A stretch of DNA of 37,074 bases from the NCBI GenBank assembly GCA_947258375.1, contig CAMYIJ010000004.1, positions 1 to 37,074 on the forward strand. Direction: 5' to 3'. This DNA comes from an uncultured Acidimicrobiaceae bacterium (GTDB lineage Bacteria > Actinomycetota > Acidimicrobiia > Spongiisociales > UBA5794). Below, piece after piece: positions 8,320 to 15,444 of the stretch (positions within the stretch are counted from its first letter, which is position 1; each line of letters opens with the position of its first letter). Position numbers and translations under genes: made by a program. The notes under the pieces are model-generated. The model did not search any database and was not told the origin of the DNA. It worked only from the letters and a program-made list of their open reading frames with translations.

Positions 8320-9089
8320 GCGAGTCGACGGGCACGGCTGCTGAAGCCTGGACGGCCGACGAGATCATGTCCATCGTCGGATCACGGGCGCTGCGCGATG
8401 GGATGTCGTGTTTCGTCGGGATCGGCATACCAAGCACGGTCGCGAACTTGGCCCGGCGAACTCATGCCCCGAACCTGGTTCTGATTTATGAATCCGGTCC
8501 GATAGGCAGCAAGCCGAGCCATTTGCCTCTCTCTATCGGCGACGGGGAGCTGGCAACAACGGCCGACGCGGTCGTGGCGGTGCCCGAGATGTTCAATTAC
8601 TGGCTCCAGGGCGGTCACGTCGACATGGGCTATCTGACCGCAGCGCAGATTGACCGATTTGGGAACCTCAACTCCACCATTGTCGGTTCCGACTATGGCG
8701 CGCCCGACGTTCGGCTTCCCGGGGCCGGTGGTGCGCCTGAGATTGCAGCGTCTTGTCGCGAAGTCACAATCATCATGCGCCACAACGTCCGTGCCTTTGT
8801 TCCAGAGGTGGACTTCGTGACATCCGTCGGGTTCGGCGACGGCGCCGGCTTCCGCAAGAAGCACGGATTGACGGGTGGCGGGCCGCAGACAGTGATTACA
8901 GACCTCGGTATTCTGCGGCCCGATTCCGGAGACGGTGAGTTGACTCTCACTGCCGTCCACCCGGGTGTGAAAACGGAGGATGTTCTGGCGAGCACACAAT
9001 GGCCGCTGCGGGTTGCTCGAGAGGTCGGCGTTACCGAACCGCCGACGCCTGGTGAGCTCGAGGCGCTGCGCGCTCTGAAGAGCAGCTGA
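8316..9089 (+). CDS. CoA-transferase subunit B
   Basis: This 257-residue partner of the preceding subunit starts at an ATG overlapping its stop codon. 'SCFVGIGIPSTVANLA' and 'LIYESGPIGSKPSHLP' are the beta-subunit signature. Glu59 of 'ESGPIG' aligns with the catalytic glutamate that forms the enzyme-CoA thioester in glutaconate CoA-transferase. 'DRFGNLNSTIVGS', 'RLPGAGGAPEIA' and 'VDFVTSVGF' are further conserved blocks. Both subunits look complete, so an active heteromeric enzyme is expected in the cytoplasm. The FAD oxidase gene follows after six bases, which suggests one transcript. Confidence 0.88.
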   Translation: MSESTGTAAEAWTADEIMSIVGSRALRDGMSCFVGIGIPSTVANLARRTHAPNLVLIYESGPIGSKPSHLPLSIGDGELATTADAVVAVPEMFNYWLQGGHVDMGYLTAAQIDRFGNLNSTIVGSDYGAPDVRLPGAGGAPEIAASCREVTIIMRHNVRAFVPEVDFVTSVGFGDGAGFRKKHGLTGGGPQTVITDLGILRPDSGDGELTLTAVHPGVKTEDVLASTQWPLRVAREVGVTEPPTPGELEALRALKSS

Positions 9090-9095
9090 TTCTGA

Positions 9096-10238
9096 GTGGG
9101 CTCGTCTCGCTGCGATGTCATGGTAGTCGGCGGAGGTATCACTGGATGCTCCGCCGCATGGTATCTCGCGCAGTTCGGCGCCGATGTGCTCCTCCTCGAA
9201 CAGCACGATCTGAACACCCAAGCCTCCGGCAGGAATGCCGGGAGCCTGCATGGCCAGATACAGCAACCCTCCTTTCGTGAAAGGGGAGAGGCTTGGGCTC
9301 GCGACTTCCTGCCGTCGCTCCGGTTCCTGATCGATTCACTTCACATCTGGGACAGCTTGACTGATTTGCTGGGTTCCGATCTCGAAGTGTCCCTCAAGGG
9401 CGGATTGCTGATCGCGGATAGCTCCGACCAGATGCGGCTCATCGAAAGCAAGGTGGCGTTGGAGCGGTCGGCGGGGGTTCAGTCGGACATCCTTGGGCCG
9501 TCCGATCTCCGGCGGGTGGCCCCGTACCTGTCGGATTCGATGGTGGGCGCCCAGCTATGCCATGTCGAAGGCAAATGCAATCCACTTCTGGCGGCGCCGG
9601 CTCTGGCACGAGCGGCGCGACAAGAGGGCGGGCGGGTCATCGTCGGCGCGGAAGTGCTTTCCCTCGAGGAGGACAACGGTCGATTCGTCGCGACCACCAA
9701 CAAGGGGCGGTTCGAGTCCAATCGGGTGGTTCTGGCGGCCGGGAACGGGCTCAATCGGTTTTCGCGGCTTTGGGGAACGCCTCTACCGATAGCCAGCGAA
9801 CCTGTGCAGGCGGCGGCGACGGAGCCGGTCTCGTCGGTCGTCGACCACCTTGTGTACTTCGCGGGTGACAAGCTGACGTTCAAGCAAGCCAGATCCGGGA
9901 ATTTGCTAATCGGAGGTGGTTGGGCCGCAGACGTCGATCCGGCGTCCGGCGTCGCGCGGGTCAACTTACAATCGCTCATTTCCAACATGGCGGTGGCAAT
10001 GCGTGCGGTCCCGAGCCTGACCGGCGTCCGGTTGATCCGATCGTGGGCGGGCATCGGCTTGGCGACCCCGGACCTCGCGCCGATTGTCGGGAGTCTGGGC
10101 CCGGCGGGTCTCTATGTCGGAGTGTATCCCCACCTCGGCTTGACCGCGGGGCCACTCCTGGGCAAGGTCCTGGCGCAACTGGCGCTCGACCGTGCGCCGG
10201 ACTTCGATCTCGGCACTTTCGCTCCGGACCGGTTCTGA
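9096..10238 (+). CDS. FAD-dependent amine/imino-acid oxidoreductase (DAO family, HcnC/LhpB-like)
   Basis: The 380-residue flavoprotein starts at GTG 9096, six bases after the CoA-transferase. It has the dinucleotide-binding 'VVGGGITGCSAAWYL' at 10-24, 'LLLEQHDLNTQASGRNAGSL' around 33-52 and a C-terminal 'SWAGIGLATPDLAPIVG...GLYVGVYPHLGLTAGPLLG'. These place it in the DAO family with sarcosine oxidase beta, hydrogen cyanide synthase HcnC and D-hydroxyproline dehydrogenase beta. Such subunits usually work with a partner carrying ferredoxin and a second FAD; a fused version is at 15445-17214. It likely oxidises a C-N bond of an amino or imino acid. Which amine is not determinable. Confidence 0.85.
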   Translation: MGSSRCDVMVVGGGITGCSAAWYLAQFGADVLLLEQHDLNTQASGRNAGSLHGQIQQPSFRERGEAWARDFLPSLRFLIDSLHIWDSLTDLLGSDLEVSLKGGLLIADSSDQMRLIESKVALERSAGVQSDILGPSDLRRVAPYLSDSMVGAQLCHVEGKCNPLLAAPALARAARQEGGRVIVGAEVLSLEEDNGRFVATTNKGRFESNRVVLAAGNGLNRFSRLWGTPLPIASEPVQAAATEPVSSVVDHLVYFAGDKLTFKQARSGNLLIGGGWAADVDPASGVARVNLQSLISNMAVAMRAVPSLTGVRLIRSWAGIGLATPDLAPIVGSLGPAGLYVGVYPHLGLTAGPLLGKVLAQLALDRAPDFDLGTFAPDRF

Positions 10239-10247
10239 CCGGTCGCG

Positions 10248-11012
10248 CTATCGGATGTAGGTTGCCCCGTTGACATCCAGCGTGGCGCCCGTGAGATGAC
10301 GGGCTGCCCCTGAGGAGAGAAAGCAGGCTATCTCGGCAACTTCCACCGGCGGGACGATCTCCCCGATCGATAGTCCGGCAAGCACTTTGTCCATGCCGCC
10401 TTGATTGCGCACCGAACGATGAGTCATTTCGGTGTCGACAGGTCCCGGCGCGATGCAGTAGGCAAGTACGTTGTCTCTGGCGTATGACCGGGCGATTGTC
10501 TTCGTGGCGGCCGCCATTGCCGCCTTCGAGGCGGAATACGCTGCCAGTTTCGGGTTCCCTGAACCCCGTTGTGCGGCCCAGCTGGACAGTGTGACGATGA
10601 TTCCACCGTCGCCCGCCAGATAGTGTTTTACGGCCGACCGCAGGAGCTTGGTCGGCTGGATGACGTTGACCGTCAGGGCGAGGTCCCAAGCCTCATCCCA
10701 ATCTGCTGCCGTGTCGTCGATTCCGGCCTCCGGCATGACGGCAGCGTTGTTCACGACGACGTCGATGCGACCCTTCCATGCCAGAGCCTCATTCCACAAG
10801 GGCCCGACTGCGCCAGGTTCCGAGAAGTCTGCCCCAATCAGGAGCTTGCGATCGTCCGGTATGTCAGCCGTAGCCAGGGCGGCACCATCCTGGTTCCTTC
10901 CCCATTGGGCGATCACGTTGGCTCCCCGCCTCCCCATCAAACGGGCAATCTCGCTCCCGATGCCACCTGAGGCACCCGTGACCAGAATGGTCTTGTCATC
11001 AAGGCGTGTCAT
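10248..11012 (-). CDS. Short-chain dehydrogenase/reductase (SDR), second copy
   Basis: The 254-residue protein is a classical SDR. It has 'ILVTGASGGIGSEIARL' at 9-25, 'VVNNAAVM' (NNAG motif), 'VTLSSWAAQRG' with the catalytic Ser, and 'YSASKAA' with Tyr and Lys, then 'GATLDVNGATYIR'. It is not closely similar to the SDR at 5448-6194. It converges with the FAD oxidase gene (ten-base gap) and is downstream of the AcoX-like gene, with 19 bases between them. The pair is probably co-transcribed from the 12.2-12.4 kb promoter region. A role in hydroxy/keto interconversion in the island is inferred. Confidence 0.88.
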   Translation of the reverse strand: MTRLDDKTILVTGASGGIGSEIARLMGRRGANVIAQWGRNQDGAALATADIPDDRKLLIGADFSEPGAVGPLWNEALAWKGRIDVVVNNAAVMPEAGIDDTAADWDEAWDLALTVNVIQPTKLLRSAVKHYLAGDGGIIVTLSSWAAQRGSGNPKLAAYSASKAAMAAATKTIARSYARDNVLAYCIAPGPVDTEMTHRSVRNQGGMDKVLAGLSIGEIVPPVEVAEIACFLSSGAARHLTGATLDVNGATYIR

Positions 11013-11031
11013 CTTCCCTCTCCTCGCTGGC

Positions 11032-12168
11032 CTAAGCCACCACTTTCATCACGATGCTCCTGCCGGGCCCGGTGTGTACTCGTCGATAACCTGTCATTGC
11101 TGAATCCGCTTCATCAATCCCCGTGTCAACTCGCAGGACCGGTGGGTCCAGAAGCATGATCTTCGCCTCGCTCGCCACAATGAAGACTTCTTCTTCGCCG
11201 ATACGGGCAATCACATCTGGGCTGATCTGCTGATTGCCCCGACCGAGCAGGAAGCCCTGACCACCGATGACTCCGATGATGATCGACACCGGACGGGGAT
11301 CGGTATCGAGGAGATCGAGGATCTGCGACTCGGACGCGTCTGCGATCAGTAGCCTCGTGCCAGCCAGGACCTTGACTGCCCGCGCCGGAGCCTCGAGCCC
11401 GAGGTGGTGCAACACCCTGTTGGCTGTTGTGCCGGGACCGACGATGAAGATGCCCTTCTCGTCGACTCCGGCAGCTAATTGGGCGCATAACCTGTCGACT
11501 GCCGAGTCAGACCCAACGGACCAAATGGTCTTGCTCGACTGCAGCGAGTTCGGCGCAAACGGCACCGACGCCAACGAGAACTGAACCAATCCGTTGCCAC
11601 CGGGATCGACATCAAGAACTTCACGTTCGTGAAGCGGCACATGGGTTGCCGACGCAAGAAATCGTGCTGCCATGTCTCCGGCCGCCTCCGGCGACGTCGC
11701 AAACACCGCCGAGTGCATCTTTACGCCGGTGGGGATCCCGAGAACCGGTACGGCAGTGCCCACTTGCGAGACGATGTCGCGGGCGGTGCCGTCACCGCCG
11801 GCGAAGAGAATCAGGTCAACTCCTCCCTCTTTCATCAGCGCGGCGACTGCCGTGGTGTCCGCCGGACCGGTTCGCCCTGAGGTCACCTCGATGACGTTTG
11901 GGTTGAGGCCGACGCTACGGGCAACGAGTTCGCCCATGTCCCTCGCTCCTGTCCACAGCTTGGGGTGTGGCTCGAGGGAAGAAATCCTTCGCATCGACCT
12001 GGCTGCTCTCTTGGCGGCTACGGGCTTGGCGCCCAATTCTTCGGCACGCAAATAGGTATCGCCATCCGTGCCGTGGAGGCCGACTGACCCGCCCATCCCA
12101 GCTATGGGATTCACGATTAACCCCAGTTTCACGAATATTGGTCCTGCATTCGGTTGATTGGTAGCCAT
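11032..12168 (-). CDS. ATP-NAD kinase/AcoX-family protein
   Basis: The 378-residue product has 'LGLIVNPIAGMGGSVGLHGT' close to the N-terminus and 'LILFAGGDGTARDI' (GGDGT motif, near residue 105), followed by 'GIPTGVKMHSAVFATSP'. This is the PpnK-like fold of the AcoX group found in some acetoin and other catabolic operons. Those proteins have the kinase motif but an uncertain reaction. C-terminal 'GVIGGQGFLLGRGNQQISP' is also AcoX-like. ATG 12168 puts the conserved start near residue 12; an ATG 24 codons upstream and a GTG inside ('VKLGLIV') are other possible starts. It could phosphorylate NAD or a pathway intermediate. Confident about family, not function. Confidence 0.8.
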   Translation of the reverse strand: MATNQPNAGPIFVKLGLIVNPIAGMGGSVGLHGTDGDTYLRAEELGAKPVAAKRAARSMRRISSLEPHPKLWTGARDMGELVARSVGLNPNVIEVTSGRTGPADTTAVAALMKEGGVDLILFAGGDGTARDIVSQVGTAVPVLGIPTGVKMHSAVFATSPEAAGDMAARFLASATHVPLHEREVLDVDPGGNGLVQFSLASVPFAPNSLQSSKTIWSVGSDSAVDRLCAQLAAGVDEKGIFIVGPGTTANRVLHHLGLEAPARAVKVLAGTRLLIADASESQILDLLDTDPRPVSIIIGVIGGQGFLLGRGNQQISPDVIARIGEEEVFIVASEAKIMLLDPPVLRVDTGIDEADSAMTGYRRVHTGPGRSIVMKVVA

Positions 12169-12309
12169 CCGAGCATGCCCGGGTGCAGCGGCCGTCGCCA
12201 CGGGAAACACTGGTGTACTCGCTGAGCTTATTTCGGCCATTCCAGCCGGGCCGTACCGGGTTGATCTGGTTTCCTTACCGTCAGTATAGTGTGCGACATG
12301 AGTACGTAT

Positions 12310-12324
12310 GTGCTGAGTGCGAAC
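12310..12324 (+). promoter_or_regulatory. Candidate IclR/PcaR-type operator D
   Basis: GTGCTGAGTGCGAAC matches GTkC-N6-CGmAC and shares AGTGCGAAC with operator C. It lies in the divergent region between the AcoX-like gene and the P-protein-like genes, about 140 bases from the former and 145 bases from the latter. Confidence 0.5.
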
Positions 12325-12371
12325 AAGAGATCACTTCTCGAGGGCCGAGTTCAATGATCCCGAAGAGGTTC

Positions 12372-12388
12372 CCGGACCCCGGGTCCGG
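12372..12388. promoter_or_regulatory. 17-bp hairpin/palindrome in the divergent region
   Basis: CCGGACCC and GGGTCCGG are perfect complements separated by one C. The element lies between operators D and E, upstream of the P-protein-like pair. It could be an operator for another protein or a leader hairpin. Nothing links it to a known regulator. Confidence 0.35.
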
Positions 12389-12418
12389 AATTGAGCAGTT
12401 CAGTGAGATCATGTACAC

Positions 12419-12433
12419 GTTCGCAAAACGGAC
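12419..12433 (+). promoter_or_regulatory. Candidate IclR/PcaR-type operator E (weaker)
   Basis: GTTCGCAAAACGGAC fits the outer half-sites (GTTCG and CGGAC) but has an unlike centre. It lies 36 bases before the GTG start of the first P-protein-like gene. It is the least certain of the six sites. Confidence 0.35.
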
Positions 12434-12469
12434 AGGTGTTTTGCGGCGGTGTTCAGAAGGGCGGTTCAG

Positions 12470-13882
12470 GTGACAGACGTCGTGAGCAGAGCTCATCCCT
12501 ACATGGCCAACTCAACGGATGAAGCCAGAAAGCACATGCTCAACGCGATCGGCATCCAGGATGTCGACGAGTTGTTTGAGCAGATACCGCCCGGACATCG
12601 AACCGGTCACCGATTCGACTTGCCAGACGCGCTCACTTCAGAAGTCTCTCTCAAGCGACATCTCACGGGTGTTCTCGGCAAGAACGAGAACTGTGAAAGC
12701 TATTTGAGCTTTCTCGGCGGTGGCATCTGGCAGCACCACGTACCGGCGATCTGCGACGAAGTCTGGGCGAGAAGTGAGTTCCTGACCTCCGTTTGGGGCA
12801 CTGCGGCTTCCGATCTCGGTCGCAATCAGGCTTGGTTCGAGTACGCGAGCCAGCTCGGCGAGTTGATCGGCATGGAATTCGTGGGGCTGCCCGTTTACAG
12901 CTGGGGTGCGGCCGTTGGCCACTCCTTCCGAATGGCGGCACGAATCACCGGTCGCCGCCAGGTGGTGTTGTCATCACTGATGGATCCGGAACGTGAGGCG
13001 GTTGCCAAGACGTACTGCGGGTTCGCCGAGCAGGAAGGCCACATCGAACTGATCCATGTCGACCACGACCCGGCCACCGGCCGGCTCGACCTCGCGGATC
13101 TCGAGCGCAAGATCACCGATGAAACAGCGGCCGTCTACTTCGAGAACCCGTCCTATCTGGGAATCATCGAGGATCAAGGATCCCGGATTGCTGCCATGGC
13201 TCGAAACAAGGGCGCCGAGACGATCGTAGGGGTCGATCCGATTTCGCTGGGTGTGATCGCTCCTCCATCCGACTATGGAGCCGATATCACGATCGGAACG
13301 ACCCAGCCTCTCGGAGTGCACATGAACGGTGGGGGTGGCGTCGGGGGTTTCATCGCGACGCGAGACGAGGAACGTTATGCCCGCGAGTATCCGACTCTTC
13401 AAGTGAGTCTGGCCGACACCATCGTCCCGGGGGAGCGGGGATTCGGGATGACCTTGTTTGGACAGAGCTCGTATGGATCCCGCGAGGACGGAAACGACTG
13501 GACCGGTAACTCGGTGTACCTGTGGGCCATCGCTAATGCCGTCTACATGTCGGTGATGGGGCCGGCCGGCTTCGAAGAGGTTGGAAAGTCGATCCTGCAG
13601 CGCAGCCGCTATGCGGCTCGGCAGATTTCATCCCTACCAGGAGTGTCCGTGAGGTGGGGTGCGGGTTTCTTCAAGGAATTCGTCGTTGACTTCAACGCCA
13701 CAGGGAGGACCGTCGCAGAGATGAATGCTGCTCTTCGAGACAAACAAGTCTTTGGGGGCGGTGATCTCAGCCAGGACTTTCCGAGCTTCGGTCAGGCAGC
13801 CCTCTACTGCGTCACCGAGATCCACACGCTGGACGACATCGACTATCTCGTGGATTCGATCGGGGAGGTGTTGGCCCGATGA
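12470..13882 (+). CDS. Divergent GcvPA-like subunit (glycine decarboxylase P-protein N-terminal half homologue)
   Basis: The 470-residue protein aligns in outline with GcvPA: 'FLGGGIWQHHVPAICDEV', 'GLPVYSWGAAVGHSFRMAARITGRRQVV', 'VYFENPSYLGIIED' and 'VDPISLGVIAPPSDYGADI'. Start GTG 12470 has AGAAGGG about 8 bases upstream. Two regions conserved in true GcvPA are changed. The usual 'YTPYQPEISQG' segment reads 'SVWGTAASDLGRNQ', and the usual 'HIRREKATSNICT' segment reads 'YGSREDGNDWTGNS' (about residues 335-348). The window holds no H- or L-protein gene; the only GcvT-like domain is in the FAD fusion at 23072-25585. It overlaps the next gene by ATGA and must form a complex with it. I infer a PLP enzyme acting on an amino acid other than free glycine, or without a lipoyl carrier. 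Confidence 0.78.
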   Translation: MTDVVSRAHPYMANSTDEARKHMLNAIGIQDVDELFEQIPPGHRTGHRFDLPDALTSEVSLKRHLTGVLGKNENCESYLSFLGGGIWQHHVPAICDEVWARSEFLTSVWGTAASDLGRNQAWFEYASQLGELIGMEFVGLPVYSWGAAVGHSFRMAARITGRRQVVLSSLMDPEREAVAKTYCGFAEQEGHIELIHVDHDPATGRLDLADLERKITDETAAVYFENPSYLGIIEDQGSRIAAMARNKGAETIVGVDPISLGVIAPPSDYGADITIGTTQPLGVHMNGGGGVGGFIATRDEERYAREYPTLQVSLADTIVPGERGFGMTLFGQSSYGSREDGNDWTGNSVYLWAIANAVYMSVMGPAGFEEVGKSILQRSRYAARQISSLPGVSVRWGAGFFKEFVVDFNATGRTVAEMNAALRDKQVFGGGDLSQDFPSFGQAALYCVTEIHTLDDIDYLVDSIGEVLAR

Positions 13883-15441
13883 GCGGACTTCGCAAGTACC
13901 ACGCTGCAGTTTGGGATGAGCCATTGGTCATGGAGTTGGGAGCCACCGGGCGCCGCGGGATCGTCTTTCCCGAGACCGAGCAGGCGATCGTTGACGCCGT
14001 TGGGGATGCCATTGAGCTGGTCCCCGAGTCCGTCAGGCGGTCCGGTCCGGCCAACCTACCGGAACTCTCGGAACCGGACGTACTCCGCCACTACCTCCAC
14101 CTCTCCCAGGAGACTCTGGGGATGATGGGAATCAGCCTTTTCGGGACTTGCACGATGAAGTACAACGCCCGCGTCACGGAATCTCTCGTCCGGCTCCCTC
14201 ATGTAGCCGAAACGCACCCGGCCCAAGATGTTCAAACCCAACAGGGGACCCTCGAAATCATCTATGGGCTCGACAGGATGCTGTGTGAGTTGTCCGGCAT
14301 GGATCAGTTCGTGTTCCAACCCGGCGGTGGCGCCGACGCGGCGTTCCTCCACGCCACGCTGACACGTGCATATCACCATGCCAGAGGGGAATTGTCGCAG
14401 CGGCGTGAGATCATCACCACGGCACAAGCCCATCCGTGCAACTCTGCGACCGCGTCCGCGGCCGGATTCGATGTCATCACGCTTCCAATGGAGGAGAAGG
14501 GGTACGCCTCGGTCGAAGCCCTTCGTTCAGTGGTATCGGAGAGAACGGCAGCGCTGATGGTCAACAACCCTGATGACATGGGGATCTACAACCCTGACAT
14601 CAAGGAGTGGGTCGACATCGTGCATGCCGCAGGTGGCTTGTGCTTTTACGACCACGCCAATTTCAACGGCGTTATGGGCCGTATCCGGGCCGCCGAACTG
14701 GGCTTCGACGCCTGCATGTTCATGCTGCACAAGACTTTCGGCGCACCCAAAGCGGGCGGAGGCCCGGCGGTCGGCGCCTACGGGTGCCGGGAGCACCTCG
14801 CCGAGTTTCTCACCACGCCCGTGGTCGACAAGGACGATGAGGGTTATACCGTCAAGGTGAATCGGTCGGCCGGAACGACCCAGGTGCGCGAGTACATGGG
14901 GAACATCCCGGTGGTCGTCAAGGCCTATTCGTGGCTCCGGGCTATGGGGGCCGACGGGGTCAAAGAGGCAGCAGATTTGTCGATGCTGGCCAACAACTAC
15001 ATGGAGAGGCGTCTCCTCCAGATTCCCGGAGTGACCAAGGCGCTGCCGCATCTCGAGCAGCACCGCATGGAGATGACCAGGTACAGCCTCGCCGACCTCA
15101 CGGAGGAGACCGGTGTCACGACCTTGGACGTGCAGAATCGCATGGTGGACTTTGGCGTTGACGCCTACTGGCTGGCACACGAACCGTGGCTGATTCCGGA
15201 ACCGTTCACTCCCGAAGCCGGTGAAATGTGGTCGATCGAAGACCTCGACTACTGGGTTGATGTAATAGCCCAAATCTGTGAAGAGGCTCGCACGACTCCC
15301 GAGCTGGTCACCACGGCGCCGCACAATCAGGCAATTCATCGCCTCGACGGTTCCGGCCTCGACGATCCGGGCCGATGGGCCACAACGTGGCGCGCCTACC
15401 AGCGCAAGAACCCGGACGCTTCCGCGGGCACGGCCGGCTGA
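13879..15441 (+). CDS. Divergent GcvPB-like subunit (PLP-bearing half)
   Basis: The 520-residue partner keeps the catalytic framework of GcvPB. It has 'SLFGTCTMKYNARVTE' for the usual 'GSCTMKYNPKINE', 'AQAHPCNSATASAAGF' for 'DSAHGTNPASAAMAGF', and 'FYDHANFNGVMG' for 'YYDGANLNAILG'. PLP lysine 285 lies in 'MLHKTFGAPKAGGGPA', where the family norm is 'HKTFSTPHGGGGPG'. PLP lysine and Asp are therefore present, while several flanking residues differ. Length is slightly above the usual 480-490. Its start overlaps GcvPA-like by four bases. The pair should be an active PLP enzyme; a changed substrate is inferred from the altered motifs and from the neighbours. Confidence 0.8.
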   Translation: MSGLRKYHAAVWDEPLVMELGATGRRGIVFPETEQAIVDAVGDAIELVPESVRRSGPANLPELSEPDVLRHYLHLSQETLGMMGISLFGTCTMKYNARVTESLVRLPHVAETHPAQDVQTQQGTLEIIYGLDRMLCELSGMDQFVFQPGGGADAAFLHATLTRAYHHARGELSQRREIITTAQAHPCNSATASAAGFDVITLPMEEKGYASVEALRSVVSERTAALMVNNPDDMGIYNPDIKEWVDIVHAAGGLCFYDHANFNGVMGRIRAAELGFDACMFMLHKTFGAPKAGGGPAVGAYGCREHLAEFLTTPVVDKDDEGYTVKVNRSAGTTQVREYMGNIPVVVKAYSWLRAMGADGVKEAADLSMLANNYMERRLLQIPGVTKALPHLEQHRMEMTRYSLADLTEETGVTTLDVQNRMVDFGVDAYWLAHEPWLIPEPFTPEAGEMWSIEDLDYWVDVIAQICEEARTTPELVTTAPHNQAIHRLDGSGLDDPGRWATTWRAYQRKNPDASAGTAG

Positions 15442-15444
15442 CCC

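Noticed and set aside
12470..15441. Calling the pair a standard glycine cleavage P-protein
   Set aside because: Key GcvPA segments are replaced and no H- or L-protein gene is near, so only a P-protein-like name is given.
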